From IMG/VR virus record IMGVR_UViG_3300048597_000257, positions 1-32,625 of that record: DNA of 32,625 nucleotides. One strand, written 5' to 3'. Below the pieces are notes generated by a model. It worked only from the letters and a program-made list of their open reading frames with translations, had not been told where the DNA came from and made no database searches. Position 1 is the stretch's first letter; every line of letters starts with the position of its first letter. Of the stretch, positions 1 through 5,833 are shown piece by piece. The DNA comes from a virus. A program made the translations under genes and the position numbers.

Positions 1-1069
1 CTTCCTGTGCGGTGGCTTCGCCCTCGGCTGGGGGCTGCGATTCCGCACCGGCCTCGGCGGGCGGCGCGGCCGCGGCCTTTGCGCCGGCCTTCGGGGGCGG
101 CGGCACCGCATAGACCTCGATGACGTTGCCGATGCTGTAGCCGTCGGGGCAGACCGCGGCGAAGCGCTCCGCGCCCGGTGTCTTCTTGTCGAAGGTGCCT
201 TGCCAGCCGGGCGGCAGCTTTGGGCCGCTGGCGCGCCGGTCCCATTCCGCGACGCGCAGCTTCTTCGTCCGGGTGGCGTGCGCGTTGAGCGCGGCGAGCT
301 GCGCCACCAGGAAGCCGTCGATGTCCCGCGTGGTGAAGCGGTCCTTGTCGTCGGGCTGGGCGAACAGGTCTTCGTCCCAGGCAATGTCGATGATCTTGGT
401 GTCAAAGATCGCGCGCGACTGCGGGATGCGCTTCACCTGGCAGCCGGCCGCCACGCGATACCAGTCCGGCTGACCGTCGCCGGCGTTCCGGCCGTACCAG
501 GCTTCCTTGCGGCTCAGTGCCTGCGCCTGCACGTCCGGCGGCGCGCTGGCGATCTGGTGCAGCTCGTCTTCCTCCGGCATGTCGTGCGCTTCGATCGCGG
601 CGATGATGTCGGGGTGCAGGCGGCCCAGCTTGTCGAGCTGCTTTGCCACGCGCATGGGCAGGCCCAGCGCCATCGCGGCGCCGGTCAGGTTCCAGCCCTT
701 GTCCTGCAGCGCCACCACGGCGCGCCACTGGTCGACCGGCGCCAGCGCCTCCCGCTGCGTGTTGGCGGCGACGCCGGCGGCGAGGGTGACGCGTTCGTCG
801 CTGTCGATCTCGATCGCGCGCACGCTCTCGATGCAGGCCTTGCGCGCGGCGGCGACGCGGCGGTGACCGTCGACGACCTGGTGCTGCTGCGTCTCCTCGT
901 TCCAGCGCACCAGAATGGGCTGCAGCATGCCCATGGCGCTGATGCTCTCGGCCAGGCAAGCATCAGCGAGTTCCGACGCGCGGGTGCGGCGCTGCTGGAA
1001 CGGGCCCGCGGTGTCGATCGCGTCCATCGGCAGGGTGAGGATGCCGGTGATGTTGGTGGGGGCGTTCAT
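1..1069 (-). CDS. ParB/Srx-fold protein, C-terminus cut by window edge
   Basis: The minus-strand frame from the ATG at 1069 stays open to the window edge, giving 356 residues and no stop. Residues about 10-100 look like a ParB N-terminal domain: a substrate-loop-like stretch (FQQRRTRASELADACLAESI), then GMLQPILVRW at 48-57 and the motif VVDGHRRVAAAR at 65-76, which matches the GHRR/GERR box of ParB/RepB/Spo0J proteins. Residues about 123-165 (WNLTGAAMALGLPMRVAKQL) look like the central helix-turn-helix. From about 325 the chain turns into a low-complexity Ala/Pro/Glu tail. No ParA is visible. It is the last visible gene of the leftward early operon and starts 4 bases after the preceding stop. 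ParB-fold proteins bind CTP or act as nucleases or regulators; which applies here is not visible. The fold is fairly certain, the role is not. Confidence 0.85.
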   Translation of the reverse strand, partial: MNAPTNITGILTLPMDAIDTAGPFQQRRTRASELADACLAESISAMGMLQPILVRWNEETQQHQVVDGHRRVAAARKACIESVRAIEIDSDERVTLAAGVAANTQREALAPVDQWRAVVALQDKGWNLTGAAMALGLPMRVAKQLDKLGRLHPDIIAAIEAHDMPEEDELHQIASAPPDVQAQALSRKEAWYGRNAGDGQPDWYRVAAGCQVKRIPQSRAIFDTKIIDIAWDEDLFAQPDDKDRFTTRDIDGFLVAQLAALNAHATRTKKLRVAEWDRRASGPKLPPGWQGTFDKKTPGAERFAAVCPDGYSIGNVIEVYAVPPPPKAGAKAAAAPPAEAGAESQPPAEGEATAQE

Positions 1070-1073
1070 GGCG

Positions 1074-1370
1074 TCATTCCCCATCGGCTGCCGGCAGCGA
1101 TTCCAGCGCATCGAGGACGCTGGCGAGTAGCTGTTCCTCCGGGTGGTCGCCCTGGTCGTTGCAGCCCGCTTCGTCGATGCGTTCCTTCAGCGCGTCCTCG
1201 GCCTGTTCGAGGAGGCTGCGCGCCACCTGCACCAGGCGGAATGGGTCGTGTTCGATGGTGTGTAGGACCATGGAGCCCTGCGGATCCACGACGGCGACGA
1301 TGACGGTGTCGCCCTCGCGGGCCGTCGCCAGTGTGGCGGTTGCTCCGGCGGTGATCTCGGGCGTGCTCAT
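1074..1370 (-). CDS. Hypothetical acidic protein of the leftward operon
   Basis: This encodes 98 residues starting MSTPEITAGATATL. The start is fixed by the ATGA overlap with the upstream gene (1367-1370). I do not recognise a family. Residues 8-40 suggest a small beta-sheet domain (GDTVIVAVVDPQGSMVLHTI). Residues 43-70 and 77-92 look like amphipathic helices, and the C-terminus is acidic. There is no signal peptide, membrane segment or metal motif. Its place between a putative DNA-binding protein and a ParB-like protein suggests an early accessory function, but that rests on context only. The coding call rests on operon spacing and high third-position G+C. Confidence 0.7.
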   Translation of the reverse strand: MSTPEITAGATATLATAREGDTVIVAVVDPQGSMVLHTIEHDPFRLVQVARSLLEQAEDALKERIDEAGCNDQGDHPEEQLLASVLDALESLPAADGE

Positions 1371-2332
1371 GCGGCATTGCCTTTCCGGCTCGCGAGCTTC
1401 CACTCGGCTTGCCAGTTGCTGAGGGTGGAGAGGGGCAGACCTGTGTCGGCGTGCACGTCGCGCACGGACTGGCCGGCGTCGAAGGCTTGGAAGGCATCGG
1501 CCTTGTCGTCGGGCACGGCGGGCAGCGACGCGCCACGAAACTGGCTGTTGCCGCGAGGCGGGGGGGCGCGCGGCGGCGCCGGCTGTTCGGGTTGGAGCGC
1601 AGGTTCCGGCGCATGGTCGGTGACATCGTCCTCGCCGGCGGCGGGCGCGCTCGCGTCGGCGGGCGGTGCGCCGTCTGTTTCGGCCGCCGTCGCGGTGGCG
1701 GCGGTGCTGTCCTGGTCGGCCCACAGCTCGGTGCGAAGGCGGAGGCCCAGGCGGTGCGCCACGCTGTAAAGCGTGCCGTCATTGGTGATCTGGGCGTCGC
1801 CTAGGGCGTTGACCTGGGATCGGATGTCCGCGGCGCGCACGCCGCGGTGCGGCCAAAGCTCGCGCAGCTTCGCTTCCTGCTCGGCCGTCAGGGTGATGCG
1901 GGCGGGGCGGCCCTTGGGCGGGTCAACGGGGGGGGCATGGCGCGCCTTGGGTGAGGGGTGCCCCGCCGCCGCCTGGGCCGGCGGAGGGGCTTCCGGCGCG
2001 GGCGCGCCGGCTGCTGCGGAGGTTGCACCCGGCGTAAGGGCGCCGGTTCCAGGCTCCGCAGGCAGGTCGATGGTGGGCGGTGCGGGCGTCCCCGCTTCGG
2101 AGACCTGACACCGCGCGGCCACCGTCGTGGCGCTTGGGGCCTCATGCTCCGCGGGCGCCGCCGCGCCCTTCTCTGCCGGCGCCATGTGCGCTGGGTCGAA
2201 CAGCGCTTCCAGCACATTCAGGCCGTCGATGAAGAAGGCGGCGGCCTCGCCGTCGTTCTCGCGTTCGGCGCCGAGCTTGCGAAGCTCGCCCAGCGCGGCG
2301 TGAAGCGCCGCCGGGGTGATGGTGATGGTCAT
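1367..2332 (-). CDS. Putative two-domain DNA-binding protein with disordered linkers
   Basis: This encodes 321 residues with three ordered patches separated by long Ala/Pro-rich linkers. Residues 1-50 look helical (LHAALGELRKLGAERENDGE). Residues 146-200 (ITLTAEQEAKLRELWPHRGV through VAHRLGLRLR) resemble a Myb/homeodomain-like DNA-binding unit of the kind seen in GcrA-like phage proteins. Residues 273-318 hold a second HTH-like unit (AFDAGQSVRDVHADTGLPLS, then TLSNWQAEW), similar in pattern to small transposase- or terminase-type HTH domains. The linkers at about 52-143 and 205-265 look disordered. It shares ATGA overlaps with both neighbours, so it is translationally coupled. A regulatory or DNA-organising role is inferred from the two HTH-like units. 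I cannot name a family. Confidence 0.75.
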   Translation of the reverse strand: MTITITPAALHAALGELRKLGAERENDGEAAAFFIDGLNVLEALFDPAHMAPAEKGAAAPAEHEAPSATTVAARCQVSEAGTPAPPTIDLPAEPGTGALTPGATSAAAGAPAPEAPPPAQAAAGHPSPKARHAPPVDPPKGRPARITLTAEQEAKLRELWPHRGVRAADIRSQVNALGDAQITNDGTLYSVAHRLGLRLRTELWADQDSTAATATAAETDGAPPADASAPAAGEDDVTDHAPEPALQPEQPAPPRAPPPRGNSQFRGASLPAVPDDKADAFQAFDAGQSVRDVHADTGLPLSTLSNWQAEWKLASRKGNAA

Positions 2333-2631
2333 GGCTGCACCAGCCCGCGCCGCACCATGCGCGCTTCGTGCAGGCTGACGATCACGGCGCCGTCCAGTTC
2401 CGCCAGTGACGGGTGGCGCTGCGGCGCTTCGTGCGGCAGCACCATCGCGGCGCGCGGCCGTGCGGCCTGCGATTGTTCGAGCGCCTGCACCGCCAGGCGC
2501 AGTTCCTCAAGGTGCTGCAGCGCCGCCACCAGCTGCGCGCAGATGTCGGCATTGCCTGGACGGTGGGCGAGCTTCGCGTGCGCCAGCGCCAGCACGGTCA
2601 GCGGGGCGTCCATCTCGGCGGCGATGCTCAT
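2329..2631 (-). CDS. Hypothetical early protein, 100 residues
   Basis: It starts MSIAAEMDAPLTVLALAHAK. I chose the ATG at 2631 because it overlaps the stop of the upstream gene in an ATGA (2628-2631); an in-frame start further upstream would run into that gene. The product looks all-alpha: residues 8-26, 30-52 (ADICAQLVAALQHLEELRLA) and 75-95 form plausible helices. No known motif, signal or membrane segment is seen. It belongs to the leftward operon, between a one-helix membrane protein and the two-domain HTH-like protein. Function unknown. Confidence 0.7.
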   Translation of the reverse strand: MSIAAEMDAPLTVLALAHAKLAHRPGNADICAQLVAALQHLEELRLAVQALEQSQAARPRAAMVLPHEAPQRHPSLAELDGAVIVSLHEARMVRRGLVQP

Positions 2632-2804
2632 AGGCGCACCCATGCGATGATGTGGATGACGGCCAGGATCAGCAGCCCCCACAGCAGCAACGACAGCAGG
2701 ATGGCGAGGCCGATGCCGTTGCCGTGCAGTTCGTCGGGCGCCAGGCGGCGCGGCAGCGGCGGGCGCGCGCGGTCGGCGGCGGAACGGGGGTTGCCGGGGA
2801 TCAT
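2628..2804 (-). CDS. Small single-pass membrane protein
   Basis: This 58-residue product reads MIPGNPRSAADRARPPLPRR at its start and is followed by one strong hydrophobic helix at about residues 32-55 (IGLAILLSLLLWGLLILAVI). The basic, proline-rich N-terminus ahead of the helix predicts the N-terminus in the cytoplasm. ATGA-type overlaps with both neighbouring genes (2628-2631 and 2801-2804) argue strongly that it is translated. Its place in an early operon, far from any lysis cassette, argues against a classical holin. Membrane-active early proteins of this size are often exclusion or inhibitor proteins, but nothing here proves that. Confidence 0.65.
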   Translation of the reverse strand: MIPGNPRSAADRARPPLPRRLAPDELHGNGIGLAILLSLLLWGLLILAVIHIIAWVRL

Positions 2805-2950
2805 GGCAGGAACCCCAGGCGCGTCGCGATGCGCTGGTGCAGCGGGCGCGTGTCGCTGAACAGCCAGCGCCCGCGCCCCCAGCGCAGGTACACCCAGCCG
2901 AGCTTCGTGCGGCTGACGCGCGGGACGATGGCGAAGGGGCGGCGGGTCAT
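2801..2950 (-). CDS. Small basic hypothetical protein, 49 residues
   Basis: The product starts MTRRPFAIVPRVSRTKLGWV, continues with YLRWGRGRWLF and ends TRLGFLP. It is rich in Arg and Trp and looks like a compact beta-strand domain that could bind nucleic acid, though no family is recognised. The gene is linked by 4-base overlaps to both neighbours (2947-2950 and 2801-2804), which is the main evidence that it is real. High third-position G+C fits coding. Confidence 0.6.
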   Translation of the reverse strand: MTRRPFAIVPRVSRTKLGWVYLRWGRGRWLFSDTRPLHQRIATRLGFLP

Positions 2951-3270
2951 GTTCGCGCCCTCCGGTCGGCCGTCATCGCGTCGATCGGCGTGGCGGGCAG
3001 GCGGGGCGGGTGGGGGAAGTGCGGCGTGGCGTCGCGCAGGATGGACGCGAGGCCGGACATGCCCGCGGCCTCGGGGTCGCCGCCGGGGAACAGGGTGCGG
3101 CGTTCCTTCGCGCCGGCGTCCAGCGCATCGGCCACGATCAACAGCACGGTCGCCGTCAGGTCGGGCGAGGCGAGCAGCGATTCACCGAAGCCGGCGTAGC
3201 CATCGGGCAGGTTGGACAGCGCGGCCTGCAGCTGCGCGATGGTGGGGGGTGGGATGAAATCGTGGGCCAT
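2947..3270 (-). CDS. Hypothetical early protein, 107 residues
   Basis: It starts MAHDFIPPPTIAQLQAALSN one base after the stop of the upstream gene (TGA-C-ATG). The N-terminal 60 residues look helical (SPDLTATVLLIVADALDAGA), with a Gly/Pro-rich middle and a basic C-terminus (TADRRART). No catalytic motif is evident. It is the second gene of the leftward operon, directly behind the HTPGPW-motif protein. Function unknown; the reading frame is supported by codon bias and by tight spacing on both sides. Confidence 0.7.
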   Translation of the reverse strand: MAHDFIPPPTIAQLQAALSNLPDGYAGFGESLLASPDLTATVLLIVADALDAGAKERRTLFPGGDPEAAGMSGLASILRDATPHFPHPPRLPATPIDAMTADRRART

Positions 3271-3271
3271 G

Positions 3272-3631
3272 TCAGCGGGCCTGCGCGGCGGCGATGGCGG
3301 TGCGGATCGCCGGCAGCGTCTCGTGCGCGCTGTCGGGAGTGCCGGGGTCGGGCAGCCGGATGAAGCCGAGCTCGACGCCGTTCACGATGAACTGCTCCGC
3401 GCGGAGCAGCGCGGCGAGCATCGTGGGCGCCGCCGCGATGAGGCGGGCGTTGGCCGCGTTGACCGGTCGATCATCGTCCGACCAAGCATCGCGGGTGCGC
3501 CCCACGCTTCGGCCGTCCGTCTGTAGGATCAGGAACCCGCCACGCTCGTTTGGGGACAGCCTCCACGGCCCCGGCGTGTGCGCCGCCGGCGCGCCACGGC
3601 CATCGATCGGGTTGTCGGTCGGGTAGCCCAT
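3272..3631 (-). CDS. HTPGPW-motif phage early protein (Ead/Ea22-like)
   Basis: First gene of the leftward operon, 119 residues. It carries HTPGPWRLSP near residue 18 and NARLIAAAPTMLAALLRAEQ at about 60-79. These paired motifs recur in many small phage proteins annotated as Ead/Ea22-like; their biochemical role is unknown. The ATG at 3631 is chosen over an upstream in-frame ATG because it has a strong Shine-Dalgarno (GGAGG, 5 bases away) and because the upstream choice would lie across the promoter and operator at 3659-3687. Its promoter is likely shut by the repressor encoded at 3934-4284. Confidence 0.82.
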   Translation of the reverse strand: MGYPTDNPIDGRGAPAAHTPGPWRLSPNERGGFLILQTDGRSVGRTRDAWSDDDRPVNAANARLIAAAPTMLAALLRAEQFIVNGVELGFIRLPDPGTPDSAHETLPAIRTAIAAAQAR

Positions 3632-3658
3632 CTGCGCCTCCGTCGGGTGACGGGGCAG

Positions 3659-3687
3659 AGTATCGCCAGACAATCTGGCAATTGCAA
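3659..3687 (-). promoter_or_regulatory. Promoter of the leftward early operon (PL-like)
   Basis: On the minus strand there is a -35-like TTGCAA (3682-3687), a 17-bp spacer (3665-3681) and a -10-like GATACT (3659-3664). Each hexamer matches 4 of 6 sigma-70 consensus bases. An operator palindrome fills the spacer exactly. Transcription would start around 3650 and reach the SD and ATG at 3631 with a short leader. Confidence 0.6.
3665..3679. promoter_or_regulatory. Operator palindrome, copy 1 (leftward operon)
   Basis: GCCAGACAATCTGGC is a perfect 6-bp inverted repeat around 3 bases. An identical 15-mer occurs at 4355-4369 ahead of the Cro-like gene. It lies between the -35 and -10 of the leftward promoter, so bound repressor would block RNA polymerase directly. 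Confidence 0.75.
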
Positions 3688-3696
3688 ACACTATTT

Positions 3697-3711
3697 ACCA
3701 GAATATCTGGC
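3697..3711. promoter_or_regulatory. Operator palindrome, copy 2 (leftward operon)
   Basis: ACCAGAATATCTGGC is a 5-bp perfect inverted repeat with one outer mismatch to the consensus GCCAGA-N3-TCTGGC. Its centre is 32 bp from copy 1, about three helical turns, so cooperative binding on one face is possible. Confidence 0.65.
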
Positions 3712-3933
3712 AAGCAAGTCTGCGTGCGTCCTCGCGGATGCCAGGGATGCAGTCGGTGGCCAAAGCCAGAGGCCCCCGCTCCCTTCGGAGCTAGGAATGT
3801 TCGGCCGAATTCATCCCCACAATCCACAGGGCTGGCAGGAAGATTGTCGTAGAGCCGCGCATGCCTGTTCGCATATCGTTCTCACACAGTCGGGAGAATG
3901 CAATGCGCGAAAGATGGCCTGAAAGGGTGCCCG
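3712..3933. other. Non-coding stretch between operators and repressor gene
   Basis: I see no convincing gene here. Together with the operators and leader it makes a gap of about 300 bases without a coding region. It contains one weak inverted repeat (TTCTC at 3879-3883, GAGAA at 3894-3898) just past the end of the repressor gene, which could be a poor terminator for it but lacks a T-tract. G+C is lower than in the flanking genes, by eye. Confidence 0.4.
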
Positions 3934-4284
3934 TTACTGGGGGTCAGCCAGTTCCAGCACCGCCGCCGACGCCGTCTCAGGGTCCATCCCGAGCGTCCGG
4001 GCGGTCAGGCGGATCGCCGCCCGCGTGTTGATGTGATCTGTCACACCTCGGTAGATCCAGTCGAGTGTCAGCCCCCACGGCGCTGTCGCGTGGCACAGCG
4101 CGATCATGGCTTCCTCTGCAGGCATCTCGGCTGCGGTCAGCCCGATCCAGTTGGACCAGGCCGAGCGGCTCGATCCCACCAGCGCGGCCATCTGCTCCTG
4201 GTTGTGCCCGAGTTCCGCTTGCACAGCGCGTAGGCGCTTCGCGACAGCAATCTTGAGGTCGGATGGAGGGCCGCGCTTTGCCAT
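3934..4284 (-). CDS. XRE-family phage repressor (CI-like)
   Basis: This 116-residue product starts MAKRGPPSDLKIAVAKRLRA. Residues about 10-80 form a lambda-repressor-type HTH: RLRAVQAELG, NQEQMAALVGSSRSAWSNWI as the core helices, then a helix ending LTLDWIYRG, typical of alphaproteobacterial phage regulators. There is no S24 peptidase domain, so it would not be cleaved through RecA in the lambda manner; residues 81-116 are a short helical tail. The start at 4284 is the first ATG after the operator cluster. It is transcribed away from the Cro-like gene with three operators between them, the usual CI/Cro arrangement. Its job is most likely to hold lysogeny and autoregulate. Which of the two regulators binds the palindromes is inferred. 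Confidence 0.82.
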   Translation of the reverse strand: MAKRGPPSDLKIAVAKRLRAVQAELGHNQEQMAALVGSSRSAWSNWIGLTAAEMPAEEAMIALCHATAPWGLTLDWIYRGVTDHINTRAAIRLTARTLGMDPETASAAVLELADPQ

Positions 4285-4296
4285 GACCAGGAGCCT

Positions 4297-4311
4297 GCCA
4301 GACACCCTGGC
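4297..4311. promoter_or_regulatory. Operator palindrome, copy 3 (repressor-proximal)
   Basis: GCCAGACACCCTGGC matches the consensus with one half-site mismatch (CCTGGC for TCTGGC). It ends 13 bases from the repressor ATG and probably governs repressor autoregulation, as OR3 does in lambda. Confidence 0.65.
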
Positions 4312-4320
4312 GGCATGCCC

Positions 4321-4335
4321 GCCGGATGGTCTGGC
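4321..4335. promoter_or_regulatory. Operator palindrome, copy 4 (middle)
   Basis: GCCGGATGGTCTGGC has one mismatch in the left half-site. Its centre is 24 bp from copy 3 and 34 bp from copy 5, so it is the middle site of a three-operator set between the divergent regulators. Confidence 0.6.
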
Positions 4336-4354
4336 GAGATTCCGCTTGCTGAAT

Positions 4355-4369
4355 GCCAGACAATCTGGC
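4355..4369. promoter_or_regulatory. Operator palindrome, copy 5 (Cro-proximal)
   Basis: GCCAGACAATCTGGC is identical to copy 1. It ends 11 bases before the ATG of the Cro-like gene, so it must overlap that gene's promoter or start. A weak -35-like TTGCTG lies at 4346-4351, but no good -10 can be placed with the normal spacing. Confidence 0.72.
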
Positions 4370-4380
4370 AACGCTAGGGC

Positions 4381-4611
4381 ATGGACGCCTCGCAGATCAT
4401 CCGAGCCTTGGGCGGCGCGACGAAGATTTCGGGTCATATTCCGGCCTCGCGCAGCGCTATCAGCAACTGGCCGAAGCACGGCATTCCCGCGCGATTCTGG
4501 CCAGCGCTCGCGCGCCTTGCTGGCAGCAAGGATGAGACGAAGCACATCACGCTAGAGGTCATCGAGGCAGCGAAGCCGGGCCAAGCAGCGCAGGCAGAGG
4601 TCGCCGCGTGA
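4381..4611 (+). CDS. Cro-like regulator, carph-isopro/YdaS type
   Basis: This 76-residue product starts MDASQIIRALGGATKISGHI and continues PASRSAISNWPKHGIPARFW. The pattern IIRALGG, then SAISNW, then GIPARFWPAL, is typical of small Cro/YdaS or carph-isopro regulators, which carry one HTH. It is divergent from the repressor gene and separated from it by three operators. A stop codon at 4375-4377 in the same frame makes 4381 the earliest possible start. With an operator ending at 4369 there is little room for an SD, so a leaderless or near-leaderless mRNA is possible. It probably represses the repressor gene and commits the phage to lytic growth. It ends 2 bases from the convergent lipoprotein gene. 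Confidence 0.78.
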   Translation: MDASQIIRALGGATKISGHIPASRSAISNWPKHGIPARFWPALARLAGSKDETKHITLEVIEAAKPGQAAQAEVAA

Positions 4612-4613
4612 TG

Positions 4614-4973
4614 CTACCCGCGCTCCGCCGCTCGCGTTGCGCCGTTCGGGCAGCGCACAGTCAGGGTGTAGAGGCGCCGCTGTGTGCCGAGCGGCGTCTG
4701 TCCGAACTGCGTCACTCGCCTGTCCTCGATGCTCGTCTGGCCGCACTGGCCGCCAAGCATTGCCGCGACGACCTCTTCTTGCGTCTCGAGCCTTTCGAGC
4801 ACCGGCGTCCAGTCGTGCGCCGACAGGTGCACCACGAACAGGCCTGGATCTGTCGCATGCGGGGCGGCGCGCAGTTCTCCCGCGGCCATCATGCTGTTGA
4901 TCGCGTGTGGGCTGCTCACGCCGCACCCCGCCAGCGCCACCAGCGCGGCCAGCGCCGCCATCCGTCTCAGCAT
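4614..4973 (-). CDS. Small secreted lipoprotein (candidate moron)
   Basis: This encodes 119 residues starting MLRRMAALAALVALAGCGVS. That is a classical lipoprotein signal: a basic N-end, an Ala/Leu core and the lipobox LAGC with Cys at 17. The mature part of about 100 residues includes two cysteines (one in GGQCGQTS, one in TVRCPNG) that could form a disulphide in the periplasm. The ATG at 4973 is preceded by a strong SD (GGAGG, 5 bases away), and the signal sequence requires this start. It is transcribed against the Cro-like gene, tail to tail, and head to head with the next gene. Membrane lipoproteins beside immunity genes in prophages often act in superinfection exclusion or lysogenic conversion. 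That is a family-level analogy, not something the sequence proves. Confidence 0.75.
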   Translation of the reverse strand: MLRRMAALAALVALAGCGVSSPHAINSMMAAGELRAAPHATDPGLFVVHLSAHDWTPVLERLETQEEVVAAMLGGQCGQTSIEDRRVTQFGQTPLGTQRRLYTLTVRCPNGATRAAERG

Positions 4974-5032
4974 CCGGTCCTCCGTTCCATCGCGGCGATC
5001 CTGCCTCAGCGTCATACCGTGGGGAAAGCGCC

Positions 5033-5329
5033 ATGCGCGTGCTGATCGGACGGGCGATCCGTTGGTTTCTTGACGGCGCGAAGCCGCAGTTCAGGCACGA
5101 CGGGCAGATGCTGCGCACCAAAGTCGTGTTCGAAAGCCGCGCTGAGGTCGATGCGGCTCTGCGCGCGCTCACCGACACACCCTGGCAGTGCCCGTGCTGC
5201 CTGAAGCTGCGTGTCGAGGTCGCGGAGCTGTCCAGCGCGGTGCAGCGGATCAGCTTGCCGGAGGCGCTGGTGGGCGAGGGCCGCGTTGACTGGATACTTC
5301 CTCTATCCGCGCGCGAACCCCGTCCATGA
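5033..5329 (+). CDS. Hypothetical protein with CxCC motif
   Basis: This 98-residue product starts MRVLIGRAIRWFLDGAKPQF. An amphipathic basic N-terminus is followed by an alpha/beta-looking segment (VFESRAEVDAALRALTDT), a WQCPCCLKL cysteine cluster at about 59-67 and a short tail. Third-position G+C is high until the last 20 codons, where the gene overlaps the convergent gene (5250-5555) by 80 bases. A GGGGAAAG sequence precedes the ATG. The CPCC could be a half zinc knuckle or a redox pair. No family recognised. Confidence 0.6.
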   Translation: MRVLIGRAIRWFLDGAKPQFRHDGQMLRTKVVFESRAEVDAALRALTDTPWQCPCCLKLRVEVAELSSAVQRISLPEALVGEGRVDWILPLSAREPRP

Positions 5330-5555
5330 ACCGCTCTCCCTCGGTCAGGATGTGGCCGCGCACCAACTCCATGTCGTCGGTGCTCGCGCCGGTTGGCATG
5401 GTCGACCGGTCGAGCATTCGCATCATCTGCTGGCGCATGGCCTCCACCGCTGCCAAAGGCGATGGGTCGGCCATCAATCGCTGTGCCCAGACCTGGTTGA
5501 GCAAGAAGCTGTGCAGCGTCAGCAGCGCATACAGCCGCGCGTCGTCCGGTGTCAT
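5250..5555 (-). CDS. Hypothetical alpha-helical phage protein
   Basis: This 101-residue product starts MTPDDARLYALLTLHSFLLN and looks entirely helical, with many Met and Leu (AAVEAMRQQMMRMLDRSTMP). The ATG at 5555 is chosen because GGAGG lies 5 bases ahead; two further in-frame ATGs upstream (5567, 5588) lack this. The last 20 codons, which overlap the convergent plus-strand gene, have weaker codon bias. No domain is recognised. It may belong to a set of three minus-strand genes (4614-4973, 5250-5555, 5799-6059) interleaved with plus-strand genes. Confidence 0.65.
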   Translation of the reverse strand: MTPDDARLYALLTLHSFLLNQVWAQRLMADPSPLAAVEAMRQQMMRMLDRSTMPTGASTDDMELVRGHILTEGERFMDGVRARIEEVSSQRGPRPPAPPAS

Positions 5556-5563
5556 CGAGTCCT

Positions 5564-5590
5564 CCATGGGGTGTGTGGCAACACCCATGG
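5564..5590. repeat. Hairpin palindrome ahead of minus-strand gene
   Basis: CCATGGGGTGT (5564-5574) and ACACCCATGG (5581-5590) pair with one bulged base around a 6-base loop. It sits just upstream of the start at 5555, covering two alternative in-frame ATGs, and could be an operator or a translation-control hairpin. Confidence 0.45.
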
Positions 5591-5644
5591 TGCCGAAGCC
5601 CGGGCGGGGGCGCCACGCTTCCGTCCGGGCGGAGGCGGCCTGAC

Positions 5645-5833
5645 ATGCGCGGCCGCTCCCTGCGCTGGTGGCTGCTCGAAGGCCTCGACCGCTTCCTCTG
5701 GCGCGTCTGGCCGTTCCGCGCCATCCGCGGCGCGCTGCTGCGGCACAAACTCGATCGCTTCGCGCCAGCGGTCGCGCGGATGAACGCCTGGATCGATGTC
5801 AATGTCGCGGCTCGGAAGGGCCGGGACCAATGA
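5645..5833 (+). CDS. Small Arg/Trp-rich hypothetical protein
   Basis: This 62-residue product starts MRGRSLRWWLLEGLDRFLWR and is strongly basic and aromatic, with two amphipathic helices likely (residues 4-30 and 36-55). Codon third positions are almost all G or C, which supports coding. Such peptides often associate with membranes or nucleic acid, but there is no recognisable domain. Its 3' end overlaps the convergent gene 5799-6059 by 35 bases. Confidence 0.55.
   Translation: MRGRSLRWWLLEGLDRFLWRVWPFRAIRGALLRHKLDRFAPAVARMNAWIDVNVAARKGRDQ

Noticed and set aside
200-1303. Plus-strand 367-codon frame at the left edge
   Set aside because: It is antisense to the ParB-like gene, which shows a real domain and a continuous, well-biased frame.
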